Source of the DNA: Arthrobacter sp. zg-Y769
GTDB lineage: Bacteria; Actinomycetota; Actinomycetes; Actinomycetales; Micrococcaceae
Assembly: GCF_020907405.1 (NCBI RefSeq)
Contig: NZ_JAJJOE010000003.1
Location: forward strand, 310,001-374,000
DNA length: 64,000 nucleotides
Reading direction: 5' to 3'
Notes under the pieces: model-generated
The model's database searches: none
Told to the model about the DNA's origin: nothing
Seen by the model: only the letters and a program-made list of their open reading frames with translations
Shown here: one piece after another, positions 18,601 to 25,927 of the stretch
How the letters are laid out: every line of letters begins with the position of its first letter
Numbering within the stretch: the stretch's first letter is position 1
Position numbers and translations under genes: made by a program

Positions 18601-21242
18601 ATGAAAATCCCGTGCACTCCTGCTCCGAGGTCTGCCGTTATCAGCGCAGCCAGGGCGACAAGCTGGGTCTGTCCTGCCGCTATGTAGTAGGTCCGGTGCG
18701 GTTTGGGCGCCGGCTTCCATGCCAGCACCGCGCAGTAGCAAAGAGCGGCGGCTGCAAGCAGCTCGTAGCCCCTGATACCCAGGACACCCGCTCCGATCAG
18801 CGCCGCAGCCGCAAATCCGGCAGGCGCAGCCGCAGCATACCGACCGCCGGGCCGCAGCGCGGATGTCAGTACATTTCCGGCCACAACGGTCCATAGCCCC
18901 ACCAGGGTCAACACCGTTCCCGGCGACTCCTGGAAGCGAAGCTGCAGGGTCAGCAGCGCGGCAGCCGCAGCCGCTGCACTGATGGCGGCACCCGAAAAAT
19001 GTTCCGGCTTTCCACGCCTGGTGCGGAGAACCGAAACGACCTGGTTGACCGTCAGGGCAAGGACAGCCGCAGCCAGGGCCCAGGCTTCTGCGTTCACCCC
19101 GTCCACCCCGGCAAGTGCCGCAAGGACAGTCAGCGGTACCAGCAGGACCGCCGCAGCGCGCGCGGCCAGGACGAACACGGGGCGTTGCTCCGCACGGCCC
19201 CGCACCGCGCGGACCACCAGATAGGCCCCAAGGACTGCGGTGGCCAGGACACCCGGCCACAGTGCGCGGCCGGGCATCAACATGTTCGGCACGAAGGCGA
19301 GGACAACCGGCACCAGGACAGCGAACTCAAGGCGTCCGCCCAGTTTCCAGGCGGCGGCGAGATACGTGCCCAGGACTACGAGGGCTGTCCCGGTGAACGC
19401 AGCGGAACTTCCCGAAGCCTGCCACTCGCGAAGCACGTACCAGAGTCCGGCCGCCAGTGCCGTGCACGCCTGCAGGACCAGCAGGGCAGCCACATCCACG
19501 CGGAAGAACCTGCGGGCAGCCACTTCGGGAGCAACAACCGGCTTCTTCCTGAGGCTGACAGCGGGTTCAGCCGCGGATCCGGATCCGGATACCGGTGCCG
19601 TGGGTGCGGCCTGTGCGGGAGGTGCCTGTGCGGGCAGTTCCGGCGGGGCGGGCGGCGCCGACCCCGGCTCTCCGCCGCCTGACGCGGCCGTAGCGTGCGG
19701 GCCGGCATCCCTGGCGGATACCGGTTCTGCCGTCGGGGGAAGGTTTTCGGTTTCCCGGTCCAACGGCAGCCCGGTGCTCCGGGAGGCCACCTGCAGCAGG
19801 GCCGCGGCGCCGTACACGGGCCTGCGCAGCAGGACCCCTGCGGTCTGTGCCGCCACCTGCACTGCGAAGGCCAGCAACGTCAACTGCGTACTGTCCGTAA
19901 AGGAATAGAACAGAGCCGTAAGGCCCACGGTGCCCGCAGCCCTCAATCCGTAGCTGTTGACGAGCTGATCCCGGGCGGGACCCTGCCCCAGCATCACGGC
20001 GTAATAGAGGGCGAAGGCGAGGAACAGTACGCCCAGCTGCGCCGAGCTCAACTGCCCGGCGATCTGGACGGAAGCGATGGCCGTGGCCGGAACCAGGTAC
20101 CGGTGGGAACGGACAAAGGCATCAACATAGAGATTGTTCAGCCATCCGGGACGCCGGACGGCGGCGAGGCTGATCAAGGTGGCGAGGATAACGGTGAAGA
20201 GGAAATACCAGACGATTCCCCACCTCAGTGCCGCACCCGAGGCCAGGCCCGAGGACAGCAGGAACGTCAGGGCCAGATAGGTGACCACCCTGCTTTCGAT
20301 TCTTGCCGCGGCGTAGGCGAACGCCGCCGTTCCAACCACCGAAGTGACCAGCCAGGCCGCGGGACCGTCCGGAAGCACAAAATTGAACAAGGCGAGTCCG
20401 ACCACCGGAATCAAGGCCAGCCCCGTACCGGTGAAGGCAACGGCTGCGGGCCGAAGGCGGGTGCTGCGGGAGTAAACGACCAGTCCGGATATGTAGAACA
20501 GTGCAGTGACAGCGACGACGCCGAAGAAACGGGCCTCTGCGGGAATGGCCAGGCCGATGAACAGCGCCGCCGCAGCCACCAGCAGGAGGCTGGCGGAGTA
20601 GAGCGTGATGTTGATGTTGCGGAGGTCCCGGCGGTGCTTTTCTTCCTTCAGCTGCGCTTCCGTCTTGACCGGCGGAGCCGGCCTGGGAGCAACCGGCCGG
20701 GGCGGGACCGGAGCACTCGGGGTTCGGGCGCCGGGCCCTCCGGCAAAGGCGGGCTGCGAAGCTGCTGCAGGGGACGAAGCCGCTGCAGGGGACACGGACG
20801 AGGGAGCCGCATATGAGGAGACATACGTAGCAGCGGGTGCAAGGGGCACGGCGGGCGGCATGGTTCCAGGGGCGGCCGCCGGGGCCGGGACTGTCGCAGC
20901 CACGGGTGCCTGCCCAGCAGGAGCAGGTACAGCAGGAGCAGGTGCAGCAGGGGCCTGCCCCGCAGGAGCAGCAGGGGCCTGCCCCGCAGGAGCAGGTGCA
21001 GCAGGAGCCGGTGCGGCGGACACCCCCGAAGCCGCGGAAGGCTGCGGGGCACCAGCCGGAGCCGGCAATCCGGAACGCGTTGCCGCGTCCCTGAAGCCCG
21101 CCCGGTAGCCTTCTTCGTAGATCTGGGCCGGCGGCGGCAGCGGCCTGCCGTGGCTGTCCACGGTTTGGACCGCTTTCTTGCCTGCCGCCCGCCCTATGGC
21201 GAAACTGGCCGCGACTGCGGCCAGGAAAAGGAAGACCCCCAT
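15624..21242 (-). CDS. giant polytopic membrane protein with internal repeats
   Basis: An 1872-aa protein. I start at MGVFLFLAAVAASFAIGRAAG (ATG 21240-21242, GGAAGG upstream), not 13 codons earlier. Order of parts: one N-terminal helix; a Gly/Tyr/Phe-containing segment; about 130 residues of Ala/Pro-rich linker; a charged stretch (KTEAQLKEEKHRRDLRNIN); then dozens of hydrophobic segments to near the C-terminus, broken by one Pro/Ala-rich loop near residue 520. The protein ends in a hydrophilic Pro/Gly-rich tail. Three homologous units of about 150 aa occur (see repeat entries). No catalytic motif seen. It may belong to the poorly characterised actinobacterial large membrane proteins annotated by a SCO7613-type C-terminal domain, but that is a guess from overall form. 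Confidence 0.8.
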   Translation of the reverse strand: MGVFLFLAAVAASFAIGRAAGKKAVQTVDSHGRPLPPPAQIYEEGYRAGFRDAATRSGLPAPAGAPQPSAASGVSAAPAPAAPAPAGQAPAAPAGQAPAAPAPAVPAPAGQAPVAATVPAPAAAPGTMPPAVPLAPAATYVSSYAAPSSVSPAAASSPAAASQPAFAGGPGARTPSAPVPPRPVAPRPAPPVKTEAQLKEEKHRRDLRNINITLYSASLLLVAAAALFIGLAIPAEARFFGVVAVTALFYISGLVVYSRSTRLRPAAVAFTGTGLALIPVVGLALFNFVLPDGPAAWLVTSVVGTAAFAYAAARIESRVVTYLALTFLLSSGLASGAALRWGIVWYFLFTVILATLISLAAVRRPGWLNNLYVDAFVRSHRYLVPATAIASVQIAGQLSSAQLGVLFLAFALYYAVMLGQGPARDQLVNSYGLRAAGTVGLTALFYSFTDSTQLTLLAFAVQVAAQTAGVLLRRPVYGAAALLQVASRSTGLPLDRETENLPPTAEPVSARDAGPHATAASGGGEPGSAPPAPPELPAQAPPAQAAPTAPVSGSGSAAEPAVSLRKKPVVAPEVAARRFFRVDVAALLVLQACTALAAGLWYVLREWQASGSSAAFTGTALVVLGTYLAAAWKLGGRLEFAVLVPVVLAFVPNMLMPGRALWPGVLATAVLGAYLVVRAVRGRAEQRPVFVLAARAAAVLLVPLTVLAALAGVDGVNAEAWALAAAVLALTVNQVVSVLRTRRGKPEHFSGAAISAAAAAAALLTLQLRFQESPGTVLTLVGLWTVVAGNVLTSALRPGGRYAAAAPAGFAAAALIGAGVLGIRGYELLAAAALCYCAVLAWKPAPKPHRTYYIAAGQTQLVALAALITADLGAGVHGIFIAMAVCLAVEHLLRIILDRKLRGLGLSRTLLWATLAVLAMLPPLYYILTYTAARWGTGVVLLLIGAGSAVLTQSAYTLGAAGRTRFGFHGSEGAPAFGASAGMPAGNAGGTRREHEPKTGAAAAAALVLLLAIGVRTVDESGAAVATLAVLAGALAANLLTALMLRRSWAALTAPAGFAAAAVVGAGILGIPGYGILLTVALAYCTYLILGRDNPFRGAYLLAAQVLAVVLAGLAAADLTGDVHQVFAAVAVAVAVGQVLRTLLAGRLDPLGLASWARWGGLAASAGVPLAYLALQGPTGRSGMLMFLVLCAAAVGVLSQLAAVVGLRRGRTIQSAAGFLTASAVVVLLATIGSRGIEGQGTGWTLALLWTALAANTATSLLLSGSYRAAALAGFAAATAVGAGILGLQGYELLVLAALAYCAYLALKGDEPNRGPYLLGVQGLIVVLTVLAAADLGAGMYGLYIAGGVALAVQQLVRTLLHRRLDAAGYSETSQWLSLVLLALLPAYYGLQAGSAVHRGVVALHLFLLLITAAAVLVRGRMGSHPRSAWVIYPAAYALAALPLVLTDLLEFSILGPIPDPILSVGGVGAVLLALAAGAMCGEARRSLDRPTRTALLAAACVYTVAVMVIPPFAENSFLPAAAFILGGAIFLVLSYTRSRPWLAVGLAPMLTVGMVFLFQGLFDTVLAGLGEAGFAYLLPIWAAAAVLQGVRLLTPVHPVEASQPGGAASPAVFPGRLRRRILGSASALIPALAGIPAMAPDASAAAGALTVVAAVALALLEVPRRFREPAVQAAVLVTALAVQRIGWLALGGVSGFWSLQYWAAVLAGMAAYEFLRQRDQRGTVVLAVSAVILSASGLSTVISGGGGRQLWALVAHAGLLAFGLLASKRLFTLWGAAGVALAVLWYLRGYTFLLLALLGIGLIALAVWRLTRVRTDEPGNTTPPSPVSGYTQSPPAQGSTPLASGGPNTGGGEGTVPEPPRMQTPEEDRTH
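17060..17513 (-). repeat. internal protein repeat, unit 3
   Basis: Third copy of a roughly 150-aa membrane unit. Its landmarks are LLWTALAANTATSLLL, then GFAAATAVGAGILGLQGYELL, then AYCAYLAL, then AAADLGAGMYGLYIAGGVALAV, then RTLLHRRLDAAG and LLPAYYGLQ. Confidence 0.75.
17710..18175 (-). repeat. internal protein repeat, unit 2
   Basis: Second copy, with the landmarks VLAGALAANLLTALML, GFAAAAVVGAGILGIPGYGILL, AYCTYLIL, AAADLTGDVHQVFAAVAVAVAV and RTLLAGRLDPLGLASW in the same order and spacing. Confidence 0.75.
18450..18915 (-). repeat. internal protein repeat, unit 1
   Basis: First copy, with LVGLWTVVAGNVLTSAL, GFAAAALIGAGVLGIRGYELL, CYCAVLAW, TADLGAGVHGIFIAMAVCLAV and RIILDRKLRGLGLS, then LPPLYYIL. 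Spacing to the next copy is about 750 nt. Confidence 0.75.
20911..21017. repeat. Ala/Pro-coding tandem DNA repeats
   Basis: A run of short repeats inside the giant membrane gene. The clearest is a perfect 24-bp tandem duplication, 20947-20970 and 20971-20994, encoding repeated P-A-G-Q-A-P-A-A. The unit also contains the inverted repeat GGGGCCTGCCCC. Such tracts are prone to copy-number change. Confidence 0.8.
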
Positions 21243-21637
21243 GAAACTGCTACCTTCCGGTTGAGCTCGACTGCAGACCATCCTAGGGTGCCGCAGCTCA
21301 CATCCCGGTAACTATTCGATCCCGTTGTGGGCAAGGTTCCGCACGGGCAGCTTCCGGGGCCCCTGTGCAGGCATAGTCCCGACACGGCACGTCCACAACC
21401 GGCGGCGGTCCCGGGCGGGGACGCCCCGGAGGAAACCCCGGAGGGAAACACAGGAGGAAAACCCCGGAGGGAAACCCTGGAGGAAAACCCCGGAGGGAAA
21501 CACCGGAGGAACCTGCCGGTCTGCCCGCGGGCCGTTCCGGCCCGGATACCGAACTGGTAGCGTCGGCGCAGGACGGCCCCGTGGGAGGCAGGACGGCCCC
21601 GCGGGAGGCACCAGACGAACGGGAAGGCCTTTCGGCC
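21243..21637. other. divergent intergenic region between the giant membrane gene and the EPSPS-ligase operon
   Basis: A 395-nt region between two divergent genes that must hold both promoters. It contains the 13/26-bp direct-repeat array at 21424-21513. Near the minus-strand gene, TAGGAT (minus, 21280-21285) could be a -10 box. No gene is recognisable. Confidence 0.55.
21424..21513. repeat. 13/26-bp direct repeat array upstream of the EPSPS-ligase gene
   Basis: Copies of a 26-bp unit begin at 21436, 21462 and 21488, with a half unit at 21424. Each unit is CCCCGGAGGGAAA followed by a 13-bp variant of the form NNNNGGAGGAAAA, so the array can also be read as seven imperfect 13-mers. The plus strand carries seven GGAGG-like boxes. 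The 13-bp period argues against coding. Confidence 0.9.
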
Positions 21638-24600
21638 ATGTATCTTTCGGTTCTTGGAACGCACGCCGGCATCTCCGGAACGGTGCAGGTTCCCAACTCC
21701 AAATACCACGCCCACCGGGCGCTGATACTGGCTTCCCTTGCGCCCGGCACCAGTCGGATTTCCGGGCTTACCGACGCCCGCCATGTGCAGTACACGGTAG
21801 CCGCGCTGCGCGGGCTCGGGACGGAAATAGAGGTGCAGGATGACACCTTCGTTGTCCATGGCGGGCCGTACCGCCCGCAGCGCGCCACCGTCTCCGCCGG
21901 CAGCTCCGGAACCACGCTGTACTTTATGGCCGGACTTGCGTCGCTGGGAACACGCGACGTCGTCGTGACCGGGCAGAAATACTTCCAGCGCCGTCCCATC
22001 GGCGCACTGCTGGCAGCCCTGGGCGAGATGGGGGTGGACATCGCCGCGCAGGGGAACTGCCCTCCCCTGCGCGTGGCCCACGGCCGGCCGCTCGGGGGCG
22101 TTGTCCACATATCCGGAACGCTGTCACAGTGGATTTCCGGGCTCCTGCTGTTGGCGCCCTTTGCCCGTACGGAAACCACTGTGGTGGTGGACGGCCCGCA
22201 GAACGAGGGCAGCTATGTGGCACTGACCCTCGCCATGATGGCGCACTTCGGACTGCAGGTGGAGGCCTCGGCGGACTTTCGGCGCTTTCGGATCCCGCCG
22301 AACCAGCAGGCGGTGCCGGCGGATCTGCAAATGCCGCCGGATATCGGGTCGGCCGCGTTCGGCCTGGCTGCCGCGGCCCTGCATCCCGCGGACATAGCCC
22401 TCACCGGCCTGCACGCAGTCTCCTCGGCCGGCTCGGACCACCCCGAGGCGGACTTTCTGGATCTGGCAGCGCAAATGGGGGTCCCCATGGCCTACGATCC
22501 GGCGGCGGATGCGGTTCGGGTCCGCCACCCGGGCCTGGACCTGCAGCCGGTGGACGTGGACTGCCGCCGCGTGCCGGACATGCTCCCTGTGCTGTCCGTG
22601 CTGGCCTGCTTCGCGACGGGCCGCAGCGTCTTCCGCAACATTGACCATGTGCGGATGAAGGAGTCCGACCGGGTGGCCGCCATGCTGCAGCTGAACTCCA
22701 TGGGCGCCGACCTCACCGTGGAGGGCTCCACCCTGGCGATCCGCGGCGTCGGCGGCCTCGACGGAGCGGACCTCTCCTCCTTTAACGACCACCGGGTGCT
22801 GATGTCCCTGGCCGTGGCGGCGTCTGCAGCGGAGGGACGCAGCACCCTCACCTATCCGAATGCCTACCGCATCTCCTATCCCGAATACCTGGAGGCCATG
22901 ACAGCCTTCGGGCTGCGGATGCAGGTCGAAGACGGAGCGATCCGGCGTCCCCGCCCGAGCCGGCCCGCCCGCCCCGCCCGGACCGCCAGGGGCACCCGTT
23001 CCCGAAGTATCACCGGACCGGCCGCCGTTGAGGCATCCGCAGCCGTGACCGGCCCGGACTGGGTGCGGCGGTGGGCCGCCGAACGGCCCAACGAAACGGC
23101 GGTGGCCGACGGCGGCACCGGCGCATCGGGGCACCTCACCTGGGCCGAACTCGACGCACAGGCGGACCGTGCGGCAGCCGCACTGCTGGAGCTGGGGGTG
23201 TCATCAGGTGACCGGGTGGCCTTCCAGCTGCCCAACCGGAGCGAATTCGTGATCCTCACCGTGGCCGTCCTTCGCCTGGGCGCCGTCGCCGCGCCGGTCA
23301 TGCCGATTTTCCGGGAGCGCGAGGTCGCCTTGGCACTGCACCGGGCGGGCGCCCGCGTCTTCGTTGCCGTTGAAGAGTTCCGCGGACGCCGGCCGGCCGA
23401 GGAACTCGCGGGGCTGCTGCAGCGCGCGGACGGAACCGATGCGGTGCCGCCTCCCCCGCTGGCGGATGTCCTCGTGCTGCGGGATCCGGCGTCGCCGCTT
23501 CCCCTCCCCTCCGTTCCCGGCGGCCCGCGGTTCACGGACTGGGGCAGTGCCCTGCGCCGGGCGCATCCCGGGACCGTGCTCCGTGCACGGCCTGCCCCGG
23601 ATGCAGGGGACGCAGCACAGCTGCTGTTCACCTCCGGCACCTCGGGCGAACCGAAGGGTGTGGTGCACCGCCATGAAACCCTTAGCCGTGCGGCGGCCAT
23701 GGCCGCAGCGCACCTGGGCCTCACCAGCGACGACGCCGTCTTCATCCCGTCGCCACTGGCCCACCAGACCGGCTTCCTCTACGGCATGTGGCTCTCGTTC
23801 GTTCTCGGCTGCCCGCAGATCCTGCAGCCGGTCTGGGACGCCGAACAGGCGTTGAAGCTCATCCGCGGCTGGCGGGCCACCTTCGTCCAGGCGGCCACCC
23901 CGTTCCTGACCGACCTGGTTGCCGCCGTCGACGCAGGTGCCCCCGCTCCGGCCAGCCTGCGCATCTTCGTAGCCACCGGGGCGGCGGTTCCCCGGCACCT
24001 GGCCGAGCGGGCCACCCGCGTCCTGGGTGCCGGGATCTGCGGTGCGTTCGGAACCACCGAAACCTGCCTGGGCACCCTGGCCTCCCCCGGGGATGAACCG
24101 GTACAGATGTGGGGCACCGACGGGCGCGCGCTGGAGGGGGTGCGGACCCGGATTGTCGACGACGCCGGGCATCTCCTGCCGCCCGGTGCGGAAGGCAACT
24201 TCGAACTCAGCAGCGCTACCGTCTTTGACGGATACCTTGACCGCCCGGACCTGACCAAGGAAGCCTTTACCGAAGACGGCTGGTACCGCACGGGCGACAC
24301 GGCGATCCTCGACGACGCCGGATTCCTGCGCATTACCGGGCGGGTTCGCGACATCATCAACCGCGGAGGGGAGAAAATCCCGGTGGCAGAAATCGAGCAG
24401 CTGCTCTACCGGCATCCTGCCGTGCGGGATGTTGCCCTGGCCGCCATGCCCGATGAACGGCTGGGCGAGCGGGCCTGCGCCTTTGTGGTCCCGGCGGCAG
24501 GCATGCACCCGCAGCTGGCGGATCTCACCGCTTTCCTCGACCGGCACCGCGTCTCGAGGCATTACTGGCCCGAACGCCTCGAACTGCTTGATGCCATTCC

Positions 24601-24685
24601 CCGCAACGCAGTCGGCAAGGTGCAGAAGTTCCTGCTGCGCGAAGCCGCCCGCAGTTTCCCGGCACCCGATTGGAGCACCCGATGA
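21638..24685 (+). CDS. fusion of an EPSP-synthase-like domain and an acyl-CoA ligase
   Basis: A 1015-aa two-domain protein. Residues 1 to about 430 match 3-phosphoshikimate 1-carboxyvinyltransferase folds: Lys22 and Arg27 in PNSKYHAHRAL, AGSSGTTLYF (86-96), Arg119 in RRPIG, Asp314, Glu342 and Arg345 in KESDR, and Arg386 in NDHR. Differences from E. coli AroA at substrate sites are Tyr23 for Ser23, Tyr95 for Arg100, one missing Ser before Gln164, Glu190 for Ser197, and Arg411/Ile412 around Lys411. A Pro/Arg-rich linker (about 434-465) joins a full adenylating enzyme: LLFTSGTSGEPKGVVH (about 661-676), YRTGD (about 881), TGRVRDIINRGGEKIP (about 899) and the C-terminal PRNAVGK lysine (about 993). 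I infer a shikimate-type acid as substrate, dehydrated or otherwise eliminated and then activated as its CoA thioester. The ATG at 21638 has GGAAGG upstream. Confidence 0.9.
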   Translation: MYLSVLGTHAGISGTVQVPNSKYHAHRALILASLAPGTSRISGLTDARHVQYTVAALRGLGTEIEVQDDTFVVHGGPYRPQRATVSAGSSGTTLYFMAGLASLGTRDVVVTGQKYFQRRPIGALLAALGEMGVDIAAQGNCPPLRVAHGRPLGGVVHISGTLSQWISGLLLLAPFARTETTVVVDGPQNEGSYVALTLAMMAHFGLQVEASADFRRFRIPPNQQAVPADLQMPPDIGSAAFGLAAAALHPADIALTGLHAVSSAGSDHPEADFLDLAAQMGVPMAYDPAADAVRVRHPGLDLQPVDVDCRRVPDMLPVLSVLACFATGRSVFRNIDHVRMKESDRVAAMLQLNSMGADLTVEGSTLAIRGVGGLDGADLSSFNDHRVLMSLAVAASAAEGRSTLTYPNAYRISYPEYLEAMTAFGLRMQVEDGAIRRPRPSRPARPARTARGTRSRSITGPAAVEASAAVTGPDWVRRWAAERPNETAVADGGTGASGHLTWAELDAQADRAAAALLELGVSSGDRVAFQLPNRSEFVILTVAVLRLGAVAAPVMPIFREREVALALHRAGARVFVAVEEFRGRRPAEELAGLLQRADGTDAVPPPPLADVLVLRDPASPLPLPSVPGGPRFTDWGSALRRAHPGTVLRARPAPDAGDAAQLLFTSGTSGEPKGVVHRHETLSRAAAMAAAHLGLTSDDAVFIPSPLAHQTGFLYGMWLSFVLGCPQILQPVWDAEQALKLIRGWRATFVQAATPFLTDLVAAVDAGAPAPASLRIFVATGAAVPRHLAERATRVLGAGICGAFGTTETCLGTLASPGDEPVQMWGTDGRALEGVRTRIVDDAGHLLPPGAEGNFELSSATVFDGYLDRPDLTKEAFTEDGWYRTGDTAILDDAGFLRITGRVRDIINRGGEKIPVAEIEQLLYRHPAVRDVALAAMPDERLGERACAFVVPAAGMHPQLADLTAFLDRHRVSRHYWPERLELLDAIPRNAVGKVQKFLLREAARSFPAPDWSTR

Positions 24686-25920
24686 TTAGTGCAGCCGTCA
24701 CTGCCGATGGACGGGGCAGCAGCATCCCGGAGCCGGAGTACCTTGAGCTGCTCACGGCCGTAACAGCGTGGGTTGAGGGTCCCGGCGAGGAATGGGCCGG
24801 GATCATCGAATCCAGCGGATCGGTGCCCGATGCCCTGTGGAAGGAGCTGCGCGGAGCCGGGTTCCTCTCCCTCGCAGCACCCGCGGAGCTCGGCGGCCGG
24901 GGGCTGAGTTTCGTCCAGTGGATGGGGCTGATGGAGGTCTTTTCCCGTTCGCATGCCTCGGTCCGCATGATCGTGCACGTGGTCAACGGGACCTGGCGGG
25001 CCATGAATCCGTATGCCGACGCCGACCAGCGGCGGAAATTCGTCCTCCCGTCGGTCGCCGGCGACCTCATCGTTGCCTTCACCCTGACGGAACCCGGCAA
25101 CGGCACGGGCGCGGACATCACTGCGAGCGTGCAGCGGACGGGTGACACCTATTACCTCACCGGCCGCAAGCACCTGATCACCTTCGGAGTGCGCTGCGAC
25201 TATTGGCTGCTTTTTGCCCGTCTGGCGGGCAGCACAGGCAGCCGGGGCACCGTGGCGCTGCTGGTGGACCGGCATGCCCCCGGCGTCGAGGTGGAAGACA
25301 CGTCGGAGACCATGGGTGTCCGCGGCACCGACCATGCCTCCCTCACTTTCACCCGGACCCCCGTCCCCGTGGCCAACCGCCTCGGCGCGGAGGGGGACGG
25401 GCTGGCCGTCGCCCTGGGCGGCTTCCTCACCCCCAGCCGGATCTCCGTCGCGATGAGCTGCGTCGGCCTGGCCCAGCGTGCCCAGCAGCTCGCGGTCCGC
25501 TATGCACTGGACCGCACCACTTTCGGGAAGCCGCTCGCCGCCCGGCAGGCAGTCGCCTTCGCCCTCGCGGAGAACGCCGCCGACATCGAGGCGGCCCGGG
25601 CGCTGGCCCTGCATGCCGCCCAGGCCTGGCAGGACGGCACCGCCAATGCAGGCTCCCTTTCCTCCATGGCCAAGCTGACCGCCGTCGACATGCTCACCCG
25701 GGTAACGGACAAGGCCCTGCAGGTCCACGGCGGCGTCGGGTACTGGAAGAGCATGCCCATGGAACGCGTGTACCGCGATGCGCGGGCGCAGCGCTTCGAA
25801 GAAGGGACCAACGAAATCCAGAAGACAGTGATTGCCCGCGGCATTTTAGGCCGGGCCCAGGCGCCGTCGGCCGACGCCGGTCTGGTCCCGGAATCGGCGG
25901 CGCCCGCTGTCCGGCCCTGA
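24682..25920 (+). CDS. acyl-CoA dehydrogenase
   Basis: A 412-aa FAD-dependent acyl-CoA dehydrogenase. It contains AFTLTEPGNGTGADI (FAD/substrate region), the segment TPSRISVAMSCVGLAQRAQQ, the ALQVHGGVGYWKSMPMERVYRDAR block and the likely catalytic base in FEEGTNEIQ. The ATG at 24682-24684 overlaps the preceding stop (ATGA) and has GGAG 6 nt upstream, which I prefer to a TTG four codons earlier. Translational coupling ties it to the EPSPS-ligase fusion. In a shikimate-to-cyclohexane/cyclohexene route it would introduce a ring double bond at the CoA ester stage. The substrate is inferred, not shown. Confidence 0.93.
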   Translation: MISAAVTADGRGSSIPEPEYLELLTAVTAWVEGPGEEWAGIIESSGSVPDALWKELRGAGFLSLAAPAELGGRGLSFVQWMGLMEVFSRSHASVRMIVHVVNGTWRAMNPYADADQRRKFVLPSVAGDLIVAFTLTEPGNGTGADITASVQRTGDTYYLTGRKHLITFGVRCDYWLLFARLAGSTGSRGTVALLVDRHAPGVEVEDTSETMGVRGTDHASLTFTRTPVPVANRLGAEGDGLAVALGGFLTPSRISVAMSCVGLAQRAQQLAVRYALDRTTFGKPLAARQAVAFALAENAADIEAARALALHAAQAWQDGTANAGSLSSMAKLTAVDMLTRVTDKALQVHGGVGYWKSMPMERVYRDARAQRFEEGTNEIQKTVIARGILGRAQAPSADAGLVPESAAPAVRP

Positions 25921-25927
25921 TACCGGC

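Noticed and set aside
21424-21513. Repeat array as a small CRISPR
   Set aside because: Units are contiguous with no unique spacers, the period is 26 bp, and no cas genes are nearby.
21194-22179. Minus-strand frames of about 300 codons overlapping the EPSPS domain start and the repeat array
   Set aside because: Low-complexity Pro/Gly/Phe translation of the repeats, antisense to a conserved domain.
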